From an uncultured Pigmentiphaga sp. (GTDB taxonomy: Bacteria > Pseudomonadota > Gammaproteobacteria > Burkholderiales > Burkholderiaceae_B), in assembly GCA_937891425.1 (NCBI GenBank), contig CALAGD010000051.1, forward strand, positions 13,010-77,009: DNA of 64,000 nt. Reading direction: 5' to 3'. A model generated the notes under the pieces. The model was given only the letters and a program-made list of their open reading frames with translations, made no database searches and was not told the origin of the DNA. Shown piece by piece: positions 1-8,581 of this stretch. Position 1 is the stretch's first letter. Every line of letters begins with the position of its first letter. Position numbers and translations under genes: made by a program.

Positions 1-1013
1 TCGACTGGATCCTCCAGCGTGATGATCTTGCGGTCGGCCGGAATCATGTTCATCAGGGTCGCGATGGTGGTCGACTTGCCCGAACCGACCACCCCTGCAA
101 GCACAATGGCACCACCTTCCGTTCGGCGTGCCCGATCCAGGGTTTCCACCTGTTGCGGCAGGTAACCCAGCTGCTCGAGGGAACGCAACGTCCGCGCCTC
201 AAGCCGGAGTATTCGCAAACACACGGACGGTCCGTTGTCGGTGGCCAGAGAAGCCCAGCGCAGCAGTACAGGGGTGGTGCCGACCTGCAGTCGCAGCCGT
301 CCCTGCTGTTCGATACGTGGATCGAATACGGCCCCATTGCCGCCCTGGATGTCCATCCAGGCAACAGCCAGTATGTCCATGAGCGTGGAGGTAGGCATGT
401 TGGCAAATCGGGCCGGCGTTACATAACGGCCCTCGATGGTGTACTTCACCTCGGATGCGGGCTCATCCAGGGCAATGTTGATATGCAGGTCGCTGGCACC
501 GTGCTCCACGCCCCAGCTCACCAGCTCGTGGAACGCGTCTACCAGCGACGACCGTTGCGCCTCGCCGGTACGGCTGCCGGCCCCGTCGCCGGCTGCGGAA
601 ACCTGTCCGCGGACCAGCGCAAGCAACAAGGGGGCCGGCACGACCAGCAGCGCCGGCTCGCTGACCGGATACCGTTGACTCACCTGGCGCAGCAGCTCAT
701 CGACCTGATCGCTGTCGCGCCATGCCTCAACGACCACCACCACGGCTTGCCCATCCTCGAGCAACGCCGGGCAGAACCGGTTGATGCCTGCCCCCAGATC
801 GAACTCGTCGAACAACAGCCTGCGGATGGGTGAGCGCAGTGCTGCCAGCTCGTTGCGACTCTCGATCCTGATCCAGTGGTTCGGGACCTGCGGCTGGCTA
901 GCGCCGGGCCCGGAGCGGAGACCTCCCGTGAGGGGACCAGCAGCCTTGGTACGAGCGACGCGACTCAGCGGGAACCGGCGCGCCGCCGCACGTGAAAATT
1001 GAGGAAAGACCAC
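1..1013 (-). CDS. pilQ: PilQ-like type IVb pilus assembly ATPase (partial, C-terminus off left edge)
   Basis: This is a secretion ATPase of the GspE/PilB/VirB11 superfamily, which powers pilin polymerisation from the cytoplasmic side of the inner membrane. About 337 codons are present. An N-terminal region with an ASDLHIN motif lies near residues 173-179, a Walker A motif GVVGSGKST near residues 307-315, and an ITLEDPVD stretch (Asp box) follows just before the window edge. The His box and C-terminus are missing because the sequence ends. The start is GTG at 1013, chosen because AAGGAGG lies four bases upstream and the nearest ATG is out of frame. It follows pilP by 14 bases. The order after pilL, pilN, pilO and pilP matches the R64 thin-pilus operon, where this ATPase is called PilQ. 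The family is secure. The PilQ name rests on context. Confidence 0.85.
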   Translation of the reverse strand, partial: MVFPQFSRAAARRFPLSRVARTKAAGPLTGGLRSGPGASQPQVPNHWIRIESRNELAALRSPIRRLLFDEFDLGAGINRFCPALLEDGQAVVVVVEAWRDSDQVDELLRQVSQRYPVSEPALLVVPAPLLLALVRGQVSAAGDGAGSRTGEAQRSSLVDAFHELVSWGVEHGASDLHINIALDEPASEVKYTIEGRYVTPARFANMPTSTLMDILAVAWMDIQGGNGAVFDPRIEQQGRLRLQVGTTPVLLRWASLATDNGPSVCLRILRLEARTLRSLEQLGYLPQQVETLDRARRTEGGAIVLAGVVGSGKSTTIATLMNMIPADRKIITLEDPV

Positions 1014-1027
1014 ATCGCCTCCTTGCG

Positions 1028-1684
1028 TCAATTCAGACCCGGCAACGGTGCCGACAACGGCCCATCGGCAGACCGCCCTCGCACGGCGGTACCGGGGCGC
1101 ACGGTTCCATCATGCATGCGCGGCTGGTAGCACGCGGTTCGCAGCGGCCCGCTGCCCTTGCGCAATACCACGCACGTATCCACGATACGGACCAAGCGGT
1201 ACTCGTTGCGACTGCCCTGTCCGCCGTATGGCAACGTTGCGCCTGGCCGGTACTCCTTGCGCTGCCCGTTCACGGCCAGCACCGCTGTCAGTGTGTCACC
1301 ATGTCCGTACAATTCGATGAGCTCGATTCGGTCCGCCATGGCACGCGCGGGAGTCCGATCCGCCGGTTTCACCTCGGGACGCGAGCCTGTCCGGCGAGAC
1401 TCATAGTGCTCGAGGGCACGCCGGGTGTCCTGCATCAGCAGCTCAAGCACGCTTTCGGTGTGCTTCTCCCATGTCGCTCCGGGGCGGGCGACAGCATCGG
1501 AAGTCCCGGCGGATAACCACGCCACCATTGAGCAGCACGCCAGGACAATACGCGTGACCGTGCCTGGCCCTGAACTCACGACAGCCCGACACCTGACCCA
1601 TGCCCGTCTCCAATAGCCAGCTTCCATCTTCTTGCAGGATGCACCTCGCAATGATGAACCGGAATCTGAAATTTGAACCAACAT
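1028..1684 (-). CDS. pilP: PilP-like type IVb pilus biogenesis protein
   Basis: This is a 218-residue protein of the R64 PilP type, an inner-membrane accessory protein of type IVb pilus assembly. It has a basic N-terminal tail, one hydrophobic segment (IVLACCSMVAWLSAG), a short helical periplasmic linker, and a C-terminal beta-rich domain (LAVNGQRKEYRPGATLPYGG, then RIVDTCVVLRK) that resembles the small carrier domain seen in PilP/GspC-like proteins. The start at ATG 1684 is preferred because it lies 13 bases after the pilO stop with AGGA about eight bases upstream. A start at 1732 would overlap pilO, and a shorter one at 1624 is possible. Its position between pilO and pilQ supports the call. 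Sequence conservation in this family is low, so the name depends partly on synteny. Confidence 0.72.
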   Translation of the reverse strand: MLVQISDSGSSLRGASCKKMEAGYWRRAWVRCRAVVSSGPGTVTRIVLACCSMVAWLSAGTSDAVARPGATWEKHTESVLELLMQDTRRALEHYESRRTGSRPEVKPADRTPARAMADRIELIELYGHGDTLTAVLAVNGQRKEYRPGATLPYGGQGSRNEYRLVRIVDTCVVLRKGSGPLRTACYQPRMHDGTVRPGTAVRGRSADGPLSAPLPGLN

Positions 1685-1697
1685 ATTGCATTTCCTG

Positions 1698-3194
1698 TCA
1701 GGAGCTGAATGTTTCGGCGTCATCCGCCTCATCTGGCGCCCGCCACTCGATCACCCGCCCACGCAGCGTTGCTGTCAACGCGCTGGCCCTCAGACCGGGC
1801 CGCACCCCCGGTGAGAGCTGTACATTGACCTCTTCCCACTTGATGCGTCGGGTCAGCTCCGGGCCCAGCAATGCAACGAAACGCATTGGCCCCTGTAACG
1901 TGATGGAACGCGCCTGCAACTGCGGCAAAGTTCGCGGACGCGGCGGCACCAGGCCCTCACCGGTGCGCGGCGGGATCATGGGAATGGGTCTGGGTGCGTC
2001 GATACGGATGCTGCCAAGCAGGGGTCGGAGCGCCTGCAAGGCGTCGGCGTCGATGATCATGCCGGGCGCAGTTTCCCGCAACGCATGAAGGTCGATGGGA
2101 TGCCGTTGCACTTCGACCTCAAAGTGTGCGACAGCTTCGTCGAGGGAGGTCCAGCGAAGCTGTGCCGAAGGCAGATCCGGCCCGGTCAGTGCCCCGGCCG
2201 AAGCACGCAGATCGTCGCGCACGTAGGTCGCACGACAATGCCAGAGGTCGCCCCGGGCCTGGCAATGGACGTGGCCAAGACGCCATCCGCGCCGGCGTAC
2301 CGGCATCTGTACGATGCGCTGCCAGAGGTTTCCAAGTCCCTCATGGGTGGGCAATGCATGCTCCTGCAGGGCGTCATGGAACGCCTGCAGCCATAGGGTC
2401 TCTGCCTGCCTTTCGTCAACCTGGACGCTGTGGTGGGTATGCCCGATGTGCACGCCTGCGGGCCCGTCGGGCTGGCGCTGCAGCCAGAACACAGTAGCGC
2501 TCGCCAGAGCCAGTACGCCCATCACGGCGGGTACGCGTACACCCACGGGGGATTTCTGCACGAGGGTGCGCGGCCCGGCGTCGCGCAGCAGGCGCGTGAG
2601 CATCGCGCGAGCCCGCTCTTCATCGCGTTGCGAACTCGCGTGTGGGCTGCTTGCATGTGCCACCAGCTCGGGCGTGTCCTCAAGCAGGTTGAGCTCCGAT
2701 CCGAAACGCTCCTGTGCCTGCTCGATACATGCACGCGCGGCTACCAGATCGTCTACCACGACATCGCCCCGGTTCAGGACCTGACCATTGCGCACGATCA
2801 CGACCCAATAACGACCGTCCGGCAGCATCTGCACCCAGGCGTGCGTGCCCGTGGGGTGACGGGTGGCGACAATCTGGGCCGCCGAATGCGCTTCACCGCG
2901 CCAGCCCCGCCTGGTGCCAATTCCAGCCGCCGCGGTCAGGTGCACCGTGCCGACGGACTCCGACCGGCCACCTGCATGTACCCAGTAAACCGCGCCCACC
3001 GCCCGTGCCTTCCGGCGCGCCTGCAGTGACAGATCAGTACCCAGGATGGTGTGCCATTGCATGCCGAACACAAGGTGGACGTTCCGGTCGCGCACACGCA
3101 GTGGCACGATGACCGAAGCAGGCGGACGAGCATGAGCCCGGGCAGACCAGCCAACCAGGCGACCCACGTACGACCACACGCTGGCAACACCCAT
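1698..3194 (-). CDS. pilO: PilO-like pilin accessory protein
   Basis: This 498-residue protein matches the R64 PilO pilin accessory type. The N-terminal half is cytoplasmic and carries the family-like stretch MLPDGRYWVVIVRNG around residues 122-136. A single membrane span (VMGVLALASATVFWLQ) lies near residues 225-240, and a periplasmic C-terminal half follows. PilO is thought to bridge the cytoplasmic ATPase and the outer-membrane secretin. The ATG shares one base with the pilN stop (TGATG), so translation is probably coupled. The call combines the weak family motif with its place between pilN and pilP. Confidence 0.78.
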   Translation of the reverse strand: MGVASVWSYVGRLVGWSARAHARPPASVIVPLRVRDRNVHLVFGMQWHTILGTDLSLQARRKARAVGAVYWVHAGGRSESVGTVHLTAAAGIGTRRGWRGEAHSAAQIVATRHPTGTHAWVQMLPDGRYWVVIVRNGQVLNRGDVVVDDLVAARACIEQAQERFGSELNLLEDTPELVAHASSPHASSQRDEERARAMLTRLLRDAGPRTLVQKSPVGVRVPAVMGVLALASATVFWLQRQPDGPAGVHIGHTHHSVQVDERQAETLWLQAFHDALQEHALPTHEGLGNLWQRIVQMPVRRRGWRLGHVHCQARGDLWHCRATYVRDDLRASAGALTGPDLPSAQLRWTSLDEAVAHFEVEVQRHPIDLHALRETAPGMIIDADALQALRPLLGSIRIDAPRPIPMIPPRTGEGLVPPRPRTLPQLQARSITLQGPMRFVALLGPELTRRIKWEEVNVQLSPGVRPGLRASALTATLRGRVIEWRAPDEADDAETFSS

Positions 3195-4816
3195 CAGAAC
3201 CCCTCCTCCACCGCAGCGGTCAGGATGAGGAGGGTAGTTTCGCGGCCGCGCGCACTGCGGCTGGAGCCACCCAGCAGCATGGGGGCGTCTTCGTCCAGCC
3301 GGCGCCGGTCGGTCTGCGTGTACTGGCGGTCAAGCCCGGCGACGATGACGGGCTGGCCGGGCCGCAGCTCCAGTTGCTGCACGGTGCCACTGCCGTCCAC
3401 GGTGAGCTGCTGGATTTCGATGGCGTTGTCGCCCTGCCCGAATTTCACGCTGGTGAGTGGCTGCGCCACTGTGGAGTCATACGCGATCGACAACAAGACC
3501 TGGCCGTCTTCCTGCGCATCTGGAATGACTGTCAGGAACTGACCGACCGTCTCCTCCTTCTGGCTGACCGAGACGCTGGGCAGGGCTCCGGAAACACCCC
3601 CTTCGCGCGTAGTGGACACGGAAGTAGTCTGGACACGGTCAATCCAGCTGAAAGTGGTGCGCACTGCGTGAGTGACCGGTCGCCGGTTGAGCGTAGTCAG
3701 GGGAACCCGAGTGTGGCGCGTGACGGTGCCGACCTGCCGCAACGCCTGGATGATGGCGCTGGAGCCTTCCCAGCGCCCGTCACTGAGGCTGGCCGACAGG
3801 CTGCCCGCCACCTGTCCCAGCACCGCTCCGCCACTGGACGCAGTGGCCGCTGCCCTGCTGGCGGCGTAGATGAGGTTCCAGTCGATCCCAGCCTCGCCCT
3901 CTTCATTGAGCACCACGCTGACCTCTTCGAACAGCAGACGCACCCGGCGGGTGAGCGCACGGTTTTCGCGTTCAAGGAAAGCGGCCACCCGATCGAGCGC
4001 TGCGGGTGTGTCAGTGACCACTACCAGCGAAGATCCGTCGCCGTGTGCAGCCACCACGCCCGCTTCTGTCAGAAACGGCTCGATGCGCGCCACGACCGCA
4101 TCCATGACGTCGTCAACCGTCGATTCCACGCGCGTATTCGAGGCTGATGCAAAAGCCCCGCTACTGCCCGACGGCCCCGTCATGCCCAGGCTGGCGACAG
4201 AGGATGCTCTCAGCAGCAATGCCCGGACATTGAAGACGCGTGTTTCGGTCCGGTAGATTTCGATGGCGCCATGCTGGTACCTCCACCACACGCCGAGGTG
4301 CGCTGCCGCATGATCGAGAACCTGCGCGAGCGGCTGGGCGCCGGTGGGCAGTATGAAAGCCGGCCGGCGTGCCACAAGTTGCGTACCCGCCGTGCTTCCT
4401 GCCAGACGTGGCAGGAAGCGCTCGACCGGCAGCAGTGCGTCGGGGTGAATACGTACCGGAATGCCGGTGGCCTGGGTTACCCGTTCGGCCAGAGCGGGAA
4501 GATCGACACGGTTGTCGGGAAACATGAGTGCGGTCTTGACGTGAGTACGCAGTGCCTCGGGCAGGGTCACCTCGCGCGCCAGCGGCTGCGCACGCCCCGC
4601 GAGCCATGGCCTGTTCACTTCCTGCGCGGCCCGGCGGGCACCGGCGTCGTTGAGGGTGGCGGCAAAACGCTGCTGTTGCGTGACCAGCTGCTGCGAAGCA
4701 TCCTGTGCTGCCTGCCTGAACGCACGCGACTGTTGCAGGACGCTACACCCCGACAAGATGGAGGCTACCGCGAGCGTCACCGGAGCTAGTGCCAGACCCC
4801 TGATTTTGCTGACCAC
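3194..4816 (-). CDS. pilN: PilN-like type IVb pilus secretin lipoprotein
   Basis: This is the outer-membrane secretin of a type IVb pilus (R64 PilN/BfpB type), 540 residues. It begins with a lipoprotein signal with lipobox LSGC about 25 residues in. Short N-domains follow (VRIHPDALLPVERF near residue 125). A C-terminal secretin core includes LLFEEVSVVLNEEGEAGIDW, and the end carries PGQPVIVAGLDRQ and TTLLILTA, typical of the secretin beta-barrel closing region. The start is GTG at 4816: it has GAGG six bases upstream, places the signal peptide at the N-terminus, and lies 10 bases after the pilL stop. An upstream in-frame ATG at 4873 would overlap pilL and add 19 non-signal residues. Confidence 0.85.
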   Translation of the reverse strand: MVSKIRGLALAPVTLAVASILSGCSVLQQSRAFRQAAQDASQQLVTQQQRFAATLNDAGARRAAQEVNRPWLAGRAQPLAREVTLPEALRTHVKTALMFPDNRVDLPALAERVTQATGIPVRIHPDALLPVERFLPRLAGSTAGTQLVARRPAFILPTGAQPLAQVLDHAAAHLGVWWRYQHGAIEIYRTETRVFNVRALLLRASSVASLGMTGPSGSSGAFASASNTRVESTVDDVMDAVVARIEPFLTEAGVVAAHGDGSSLVVVTDTPAALDRVAAFLERENRALTRRVRLLFEEVSVVLNEEGEAGIDWNLIYAASRAAATASSGGAVLGQVAGSLSASLSDGRWEGSSAIIQALRQVGTVTRHTRVPLTTLNRRPVTHAVRTTFSWIDRVQTTSVSTTREGGVSGALPSVSVSQKEETVGQFLTVIPDAQEDGQVLLSIAYDSTVAQPLTSVKFGQGDNAIEIQQLTVDGSGTVQQLELRPGQPVIVAGLDRQYTQTDRRRLDEDAPMLLGGSSRSARGRETTLLILTAAVEEGF

Positions 4817-4826
4817 GGCAACCTCG

Positions 4827-5723
4827 CTACGACAGGGGCGCCAGGGCGGCCACGGGGGATACGGTGCGATCACATGGCTGCGACAGAGGTACGACGCGCA
4901 ACACCCGGTTGGAATAAAAGCAGGGTTGCAAGGGGTGGTCGGCCAGTTCCGTCGCGCTCAGCAAGCCGCGCACGGCTTCGCGAAAATCGGACCCGAAGCT
5001 CGCCGATGCGGTCAGGGGGATATCGACGTCGACGGCCCAGTGTTCGTTGTCGAAGCGCCAGCCGGCATCACGTGCCCAGCGCTGCAGAACCTTGCGCATG
5101 TTGCCATCGGACACCGCGGCGTCGAACTCGAGCACACGGTACTGTTGCGCTGCCTGGGGTGATGCCACGCGTGCGTATGCTTCCGCGCCAGACGCCGATG
5201 CGGGCCGCGCGCCGGATGGGTTGGCCGCCGCACGGTAAGCCGACGTCGGCTCAGGTTCCACCGTGGATGCGACGTCCTGGTCTGCCGCTGGAGATATGGC
5301 GGCATGTTGCCAGGCCTGAAGCGCATGGTGAGACGACAGCCTGAGACCGGTGCGGGGCGCGTTGCCGATGTAGTCGGCCCGCGCCGTGGCGTTGCCCAGC
5401 CGCATGACGATGGTGGAAACGACGCCGTCGAGCACCAGATAAGGCCCCTGGCGTGTATACGCCGCGAGCTGCAACGAGCCCGTGTCGCCTGCTGCCGCGG
5501 CGAAGATGGCGGGCAATACCTGACCTGGATGATATTGCAACCAGGTAGTGCTGCCGTCATCGAATACCTGGATGGGAGCGACCCGCCGGTCGCCCGACAG
5601 CCGGTAGGCGAAATCGAAACTCTTTGCGCCGGATGCACCAGCGACGTGTGCTGTAGCCGGAAACAGGAGCGCGCTGCAAGCAATGACCGCACTCCTGCAG
5701 AAGTTCGCAATGCGCAACTGCAT
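4827..5723 (-). CDS. pilL: PilL-like protein: VirB9/CagX-like N-terminus plus TcpQ-like C-terminus
   Basis: This 298-residue exported protein heads the pilus operon. After a signal peptide (SAVIACSALLFPATAHVAGA) it has a domain of about 90 residues with VirB9/CagX hallmarks: FAYRLSGDRRVAPIQVFDDG, then WLQY, LPAIF, and VVSTIVMRLGN. A proline/alanine linker (about residues 140-190) leads to a C-terminal TcpQ-type domain (RWARDAGWRFDNEHWAVDVD, then FREAVRGLL and SNRVLRVVP). TcpQ/PilL proteins stabilise the secretin. VirB9 is an outer-membrane-core subunit of type IV secretion. The combination suggests a secretin-associated periplasmic scaffold. No pilM gene separates it from pilN. The C-terminal assignment is fairly secure, and the VirB9 resemblance is by eye. 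Confidence 0.75.
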   Translation of the reverse strand: MQLRIANFCRSAVIACSALLFPATAHVAGASGAKSFDFAYRLSGDRRVAPIQVFDDGSTTWLQYHPGQVLPAIFAAAAGDTGSLQLAAYTRQGPYLVLDGVVSTIVMRLGNATARADYIGNAPRTGLRLSSHHALQAWQHAAISPAADQDVASTVEPEPTSAYRAAANPSGARPASASGAEAYARVASPQAAQQYRVLEFDAAVSDGNMRKVLQRWARDAGWRFDNEHWAVDVDIPLTASASFGSDFREAVRGLLSATELADHPLQPCFYSNRVLRVVPLSQPCDRTVSPVAALAPLS

Positions 5724-5752
5724 TCGAGCCCCCGATAAGGATAAGTAGCCAA

Positions 5753-5770
5753 CCGGCTCGCACGAGCCGG
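5753..5770. other. Perfect dyad in the pil operon leader
   Basis: CCGGCTCG, a two-base centre, and CGAGCCGG form a perfect 8-bp inverted repeat about 30 bases upstream of the pilL start. On the minus strand it would form a tight hairpin in the 5' leader. No T-run follows, so it does not look like an intrinsic terminator. It could be a protein-binding dyad or an RNA structure. Confidence 0.45.
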
Positions 5771-5883
5771 CCAGGATCAGCGAGCCATAGTGTGCAGGTG
5801 CGAGAATGAACCCACAATATCGGAAGCTACTTAGCAGGGTCGGCTTACGTGTGGGACGCCCGCCGTGCCCTGACGGAGCGATA

Positions 5884-6435
5884 ATGGCGCTTCAGCCCAT
5901 CCCGTCGATAGTCCCGCACTGTACTTGTTGCCGTCGTTTGCATATGAACCAGGAATGCCTGCGTACCGAATTCCAGAAGCTGATGCGCAAACATCGCATC
6001 GGTTCGCTCGCCACCCTCACCGAGCAGGGACAGCCCCTTCTTGCGGTGACACCCTTTGCCATCAACACAACGGACGGGACGCTCGTCATCCACGTCAGCG
6101 AGCTGGGTGCCCACACGCGCAATCTGCTGCAACGGCCGCAGGCCGCTTTCATGGTCTGTGCGCGTGAACCCGTCGCCGGCCCGGTCCACTCGCTCCCGCG
6201 TGCCAGCTTCCAGGTCCATGCGACAGTTCTTGCACGGGGCAGCGCGCCGTGGAACCAGGCACGCGCGTGCTACCTGACGCGCTTTCCCGATGTGGAGTTC
6301 ATGATGGACTTTACGGATTTTCACCTGTTCAGGCTGGAGATCGTCCGCGTACGGCAGATTGCCGGTTTTGGCATCGCAAGAACGCTCCCGGCTAGGACGG
6401 CCGTCGCCTGGCTGAAAGAGTCGGACCTGAGCTGA
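5884..6435 (+). CDS. Pyridoxamine 5'-phosphate oxidase-fold (FMN/heme-binding) protein
   Basis: This 183-residue protein has the split-barrel fold of the PNPOx-like/HugZ group: RIGSLATLTEQGQPLLAVTPFA, then LVIHVSELGAHTRNLLQRPQ, and the C-terminal FPDVEFMMDFTDFHLFRLEI that is typical of the HugZ type. Such proteins bind FMN or heme, and HugZ members degrade heme. The substrate cannot be told from sequence. The start at 5884 has GGAG seven bases upstream. The conserved part begins at a second ATG (5944), which lacks a ribosome site but is also possible. The gene stands alone, divergent from the pilus operon and convergent with ugpQ. Confidence 0.75.
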   Translation: MALQPIPSIVPHCTCCRRLHMNQECLRTEFQKLMRKHRIGSLATLTEQGQPLLAVTPFAINTTDGTLVIHVSELGAHTRNLLQRPQAAFMVCAREPVAGPVHSLPRASFQVHATVLARGSAPWNQARACYLTRFPDVEFMMDFTDFHLFRLEIVRVRQIAGFGIARTLPARTAVAWLKESDLS

Positions 6436-6497
6436 AGAATGAGCAGAAAGACGTTACCCGTGCGCCCGTCCACCTGGCCAGCTCAATCGCGCCGTTT

Positions 6498-7259
6498 TCA
6501 CATCTGCCCTGCAAAATGCTGGCACAAATCCAGCCTATCGGTACAAATTGCATCAACCCCTGCGCGCAGCAGGGCCTGCGCGTGCTCGATGCTGTTTACC
6601 GTGTAGCACATCAGGCCGTACCCGGCGGCCTTTACCGCGGCAATGCACGCAGTGCCAACATGTCGGTAGTCGCAATGCAATGCGATGCAGTCAAGCGTCT
6701 GCAATTGCTGCATCCAGTCGACCGGCACCTGTTCGACCAGCCAGGCGCGCGGCAGGTCGGGAGCCACGGCACGTGCAGACTGCAGGGCGTGCTGCGAGAA
6801 TGAGGACAACAAGAGGGGAGGAAAACTTTGCGTCTGCCGCTGCCATGCGGCTACCGCTGCTGCTACCACTTCGCCGGTTTTCGCTTCTTTTCCCCGGGCC
6901 GGCTTGATTTCCACGTTCGCCCACAAGCCTTGGCGCCCCAGCCAGTCGAGCGCCTCGCTGAGGGTGGGTACGGGCTCACCGGCAAAGCGGGGATCGAGCC
7001 AGCCGCCCGCATCCTGCTGCCGCAACGTGGCATAGTCGGTTTCGGCCACATGCCCTTGCAGCGGGATGGTGCGGCCAAATTCCTCGTCATGAATCAGCAC
7101 GGGCACCCCGTCCGCCGTCAGCATGACATCGAACTCGACGGCGCGGAACCCGTGGTGATAGGCGGCTTCGAACCCAGCCAGGGTATTCTCAGGCGCCAGC
7201 GTACCGCCACCGCGATGCGCCAGCAGCCGGGGGAAGTGCCAGCCGCGAGGAAGACTCAC
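6498..7259 (-). CDS. ugpQ: Glycerophosphodiester phosphodiesterase
   Basis: This cytoplasmic enzyme hydrolyses glycerophosphodiesters to sn-glycerol-3-phosphate and an alcohol. It is 253 residues, the usual UgpQ length. The GDPD signature is intact: HRGGG then APENTLAGFEAA near residues 16-32, EFDVMLTADGVPVLIHDE near residues 42-59 with the catalytic His, and NVEIKP near residue 115. It begins four bases after the ugpB stop, so the two are co-transcribed. This fits processing of imported glycerophosphodiesters. Confidence 0.93.
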   Translation of the reverse strand: MSLPRGWHFPRLLAHRGGGTLAPENTLAGFEAAYHHGFRAVEFDVMLTADGVPVLIHDEEFGRTIPLQGHVAETDYATLRQQDAGGWLDPRFAGEPVPTLSEALDWLGRQGLWANVEIKPARGKEAKTGEVVAAAVAAWQRQTQSFPPLLLSSFSQHALQSARAVAPDLPRAWLVEQVPVDWMQQLQTLDCIALHCDYRHVGTACIAAVKAAGYGLMCYTVNSIEHAQALLRAGVDAICTDRLDLCQHFAGQM

Positions 7260-7262
7260 GGT

Positions 7263-8558
7263 CTAGCGCTTGCCCGAGAGCACCTGCGTGGTGCGCGCCA
7301 CGGCATCCGCCTGTGCCTTCATGGGAGGCTTCTGACCATTCAGGGCGGCCATGGTTTCCTCTGCGAGTATGGCACGCACGGCTGGGTACTGCGTCAGCCG
7401 CAGCCCCTGACGCTGCTTGCCCGCATTCGTTTTCACCAGCTGCACCACCTGCTGGGCACCGGGGATCTTCTGGTAGAAGGACACGTCGGCAGCACGCGCT
7501 GCAGCGTCGGTGATCGGCAGGAAACCGGTTGCCTGGTGCCATTGCGCAGCGACGGCGGGCTTGGTCAGCCAGGCGATGAAGGATGCGGTCGCCTTCTGCT
7601 GCGGCGTCGGGTGCCCGGCCACGACCCAGAAGGACGAACCACCCACCAGCGGCGCGCCGGGGGTCTTGTTGGAACTGTCGGGCGTAAACGGCAACGGCGC
7701 TACGCCAGCGGAAAACCTGGACTGCCCCAGTTGCGCCCAGGCTCCGGTGCCGGACGTCAGCACCGCGCACTCGCCCTTCGCAAACAGCGCATCCGGTTCC
7801 GTGCCCTCGCTCGCCTGCGTGAGCAGACGCGAACGCACCCAGCTGGTCATGAGCGCCAGGTGCCGCACGTGCAGCAGGCTGTTGATCAGCAGGGGGGCGG
7901 GCGCGCCGTCGAAACCATTGTTGTGGGAGGCGAACGGCTTGTTGTTCACACTGGCCAGGTTTTCCTGATGGATCCACACGGTGCGGCTGCTGGCATAAGG
8001 GCATTGCACCCCCGCCTCCTGCAGCCTGATGAGCTGTTTCTGCAGATCGGCCCAGGTTTTCGCCGGCTCGTCAGGGTTCAGTCCCGCCTTCTTGAACAGG
8101 TCGCGGTTGTAGAACATGACCGGAATCTCGGCCATGTAGGGCAGGGCCAGCAGGCGGCCGCGGCTATCACGTACGAAACTGGTGGTCTGCGGCAGGAACC
8201 ACTGAGCGTCCGCGATGGGGTACTTGGCCAGCAGCTCGTAGAGGGGCATGATGCGATTGGCCTGCGCCACGGCTTCGGGCGCATGCTGATCAGACAGTTG
8301 CACCAGGTGTGGCAGGGGTTTCTTGCTGGCGACGACCTGGCGCAGGCTGGACTCAAGTGCTTCCATCGTGGGAGCGGCCTGCAGCTTCACGACCACGTCG
8401 TCCTGTTCACGATTGAACTGCTTGACCAGCGATTCGAGTGCCGCCTTGTGCGCAGGTTCGAGCGCATGCCAGACTTCGATGGTTTCCGCGGAGAACACCG
8501 GGCTCATGCCTGTGGCCAGCATCGATACTGCAATAAAGCAACGCTTGACGAGTTTCAC
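7263..8558 (-). CDS. ugpB: sn-glycerol-3-phosphate ABC transporter substrate-binding protein
   Basis: This is a periplasmic binding protein of the UgpB type, 431 residues, with a signal peptide (CFIAVSMLATGMSPVFSA) and the conserved start of the mature protein IEVWHALE. The conserved segments GGSSFWVV and the C-terminal LRLTQYPAVRAI also match UgpB. It delivers glycerol-3-phosphate or glycerophosphodiesters to the UgpAEC permease. The GTG start at 8558 has AGGAG six bases upstream. The usual order is ugpBAEC-Q, but here ugpQ follows at once and no permease or ATPase gene lies in the window. Confidence 0.92.
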   Translation of the reverse strand: MKLVKRCFIAVSMLATGMSPVFSAETIEVWHALEPAHKAALESLVKQFNREQDDVVVKLQAAPTMEALESSLRQVVASKKPLPHLVQLSDQHAPEAVAQANRIMPLYELLAKYPIADAQWFLPQTTSFVRDSRGRLLALPYMAEIPVMFYNRDLFKKAGLNPDEPAKTWADLQKQLIRLQEAGVQCPYASSRTVWIHQENLASVNNKPFASHNNGFDGAPAPLLINSLLHVRHLALMTSWVRSRLLTQASEGTEPDALFAKGECAVLTSGTGAWAQLGQSRFSAGVAPLPFTPDSSNKTPGAPLVGGSSFWVVAGHPTPQQKATASFIAWLTKPAVAAQWHQATGFLPITDAAARAADVSFYQKIPGAQQVVQLVKTNAGKQRQGLRLTQYPAVRAILAEETMAALNGQKPPMKAQADAVARTTQVLSGKR

Positions 8559-8581
8559 GTTATCTCCTGATAACCGGATCG

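Noticed and set aside
6828..8570. A 580-codon open frame on the plus strand opposite ugpB and ugpQ
   Set aside because: It is antisense to two clearly recognised genes, its composition is Arg/His/Gln-rich as expected for a mirror frame of GC-rich DNA, and no domain is visible.
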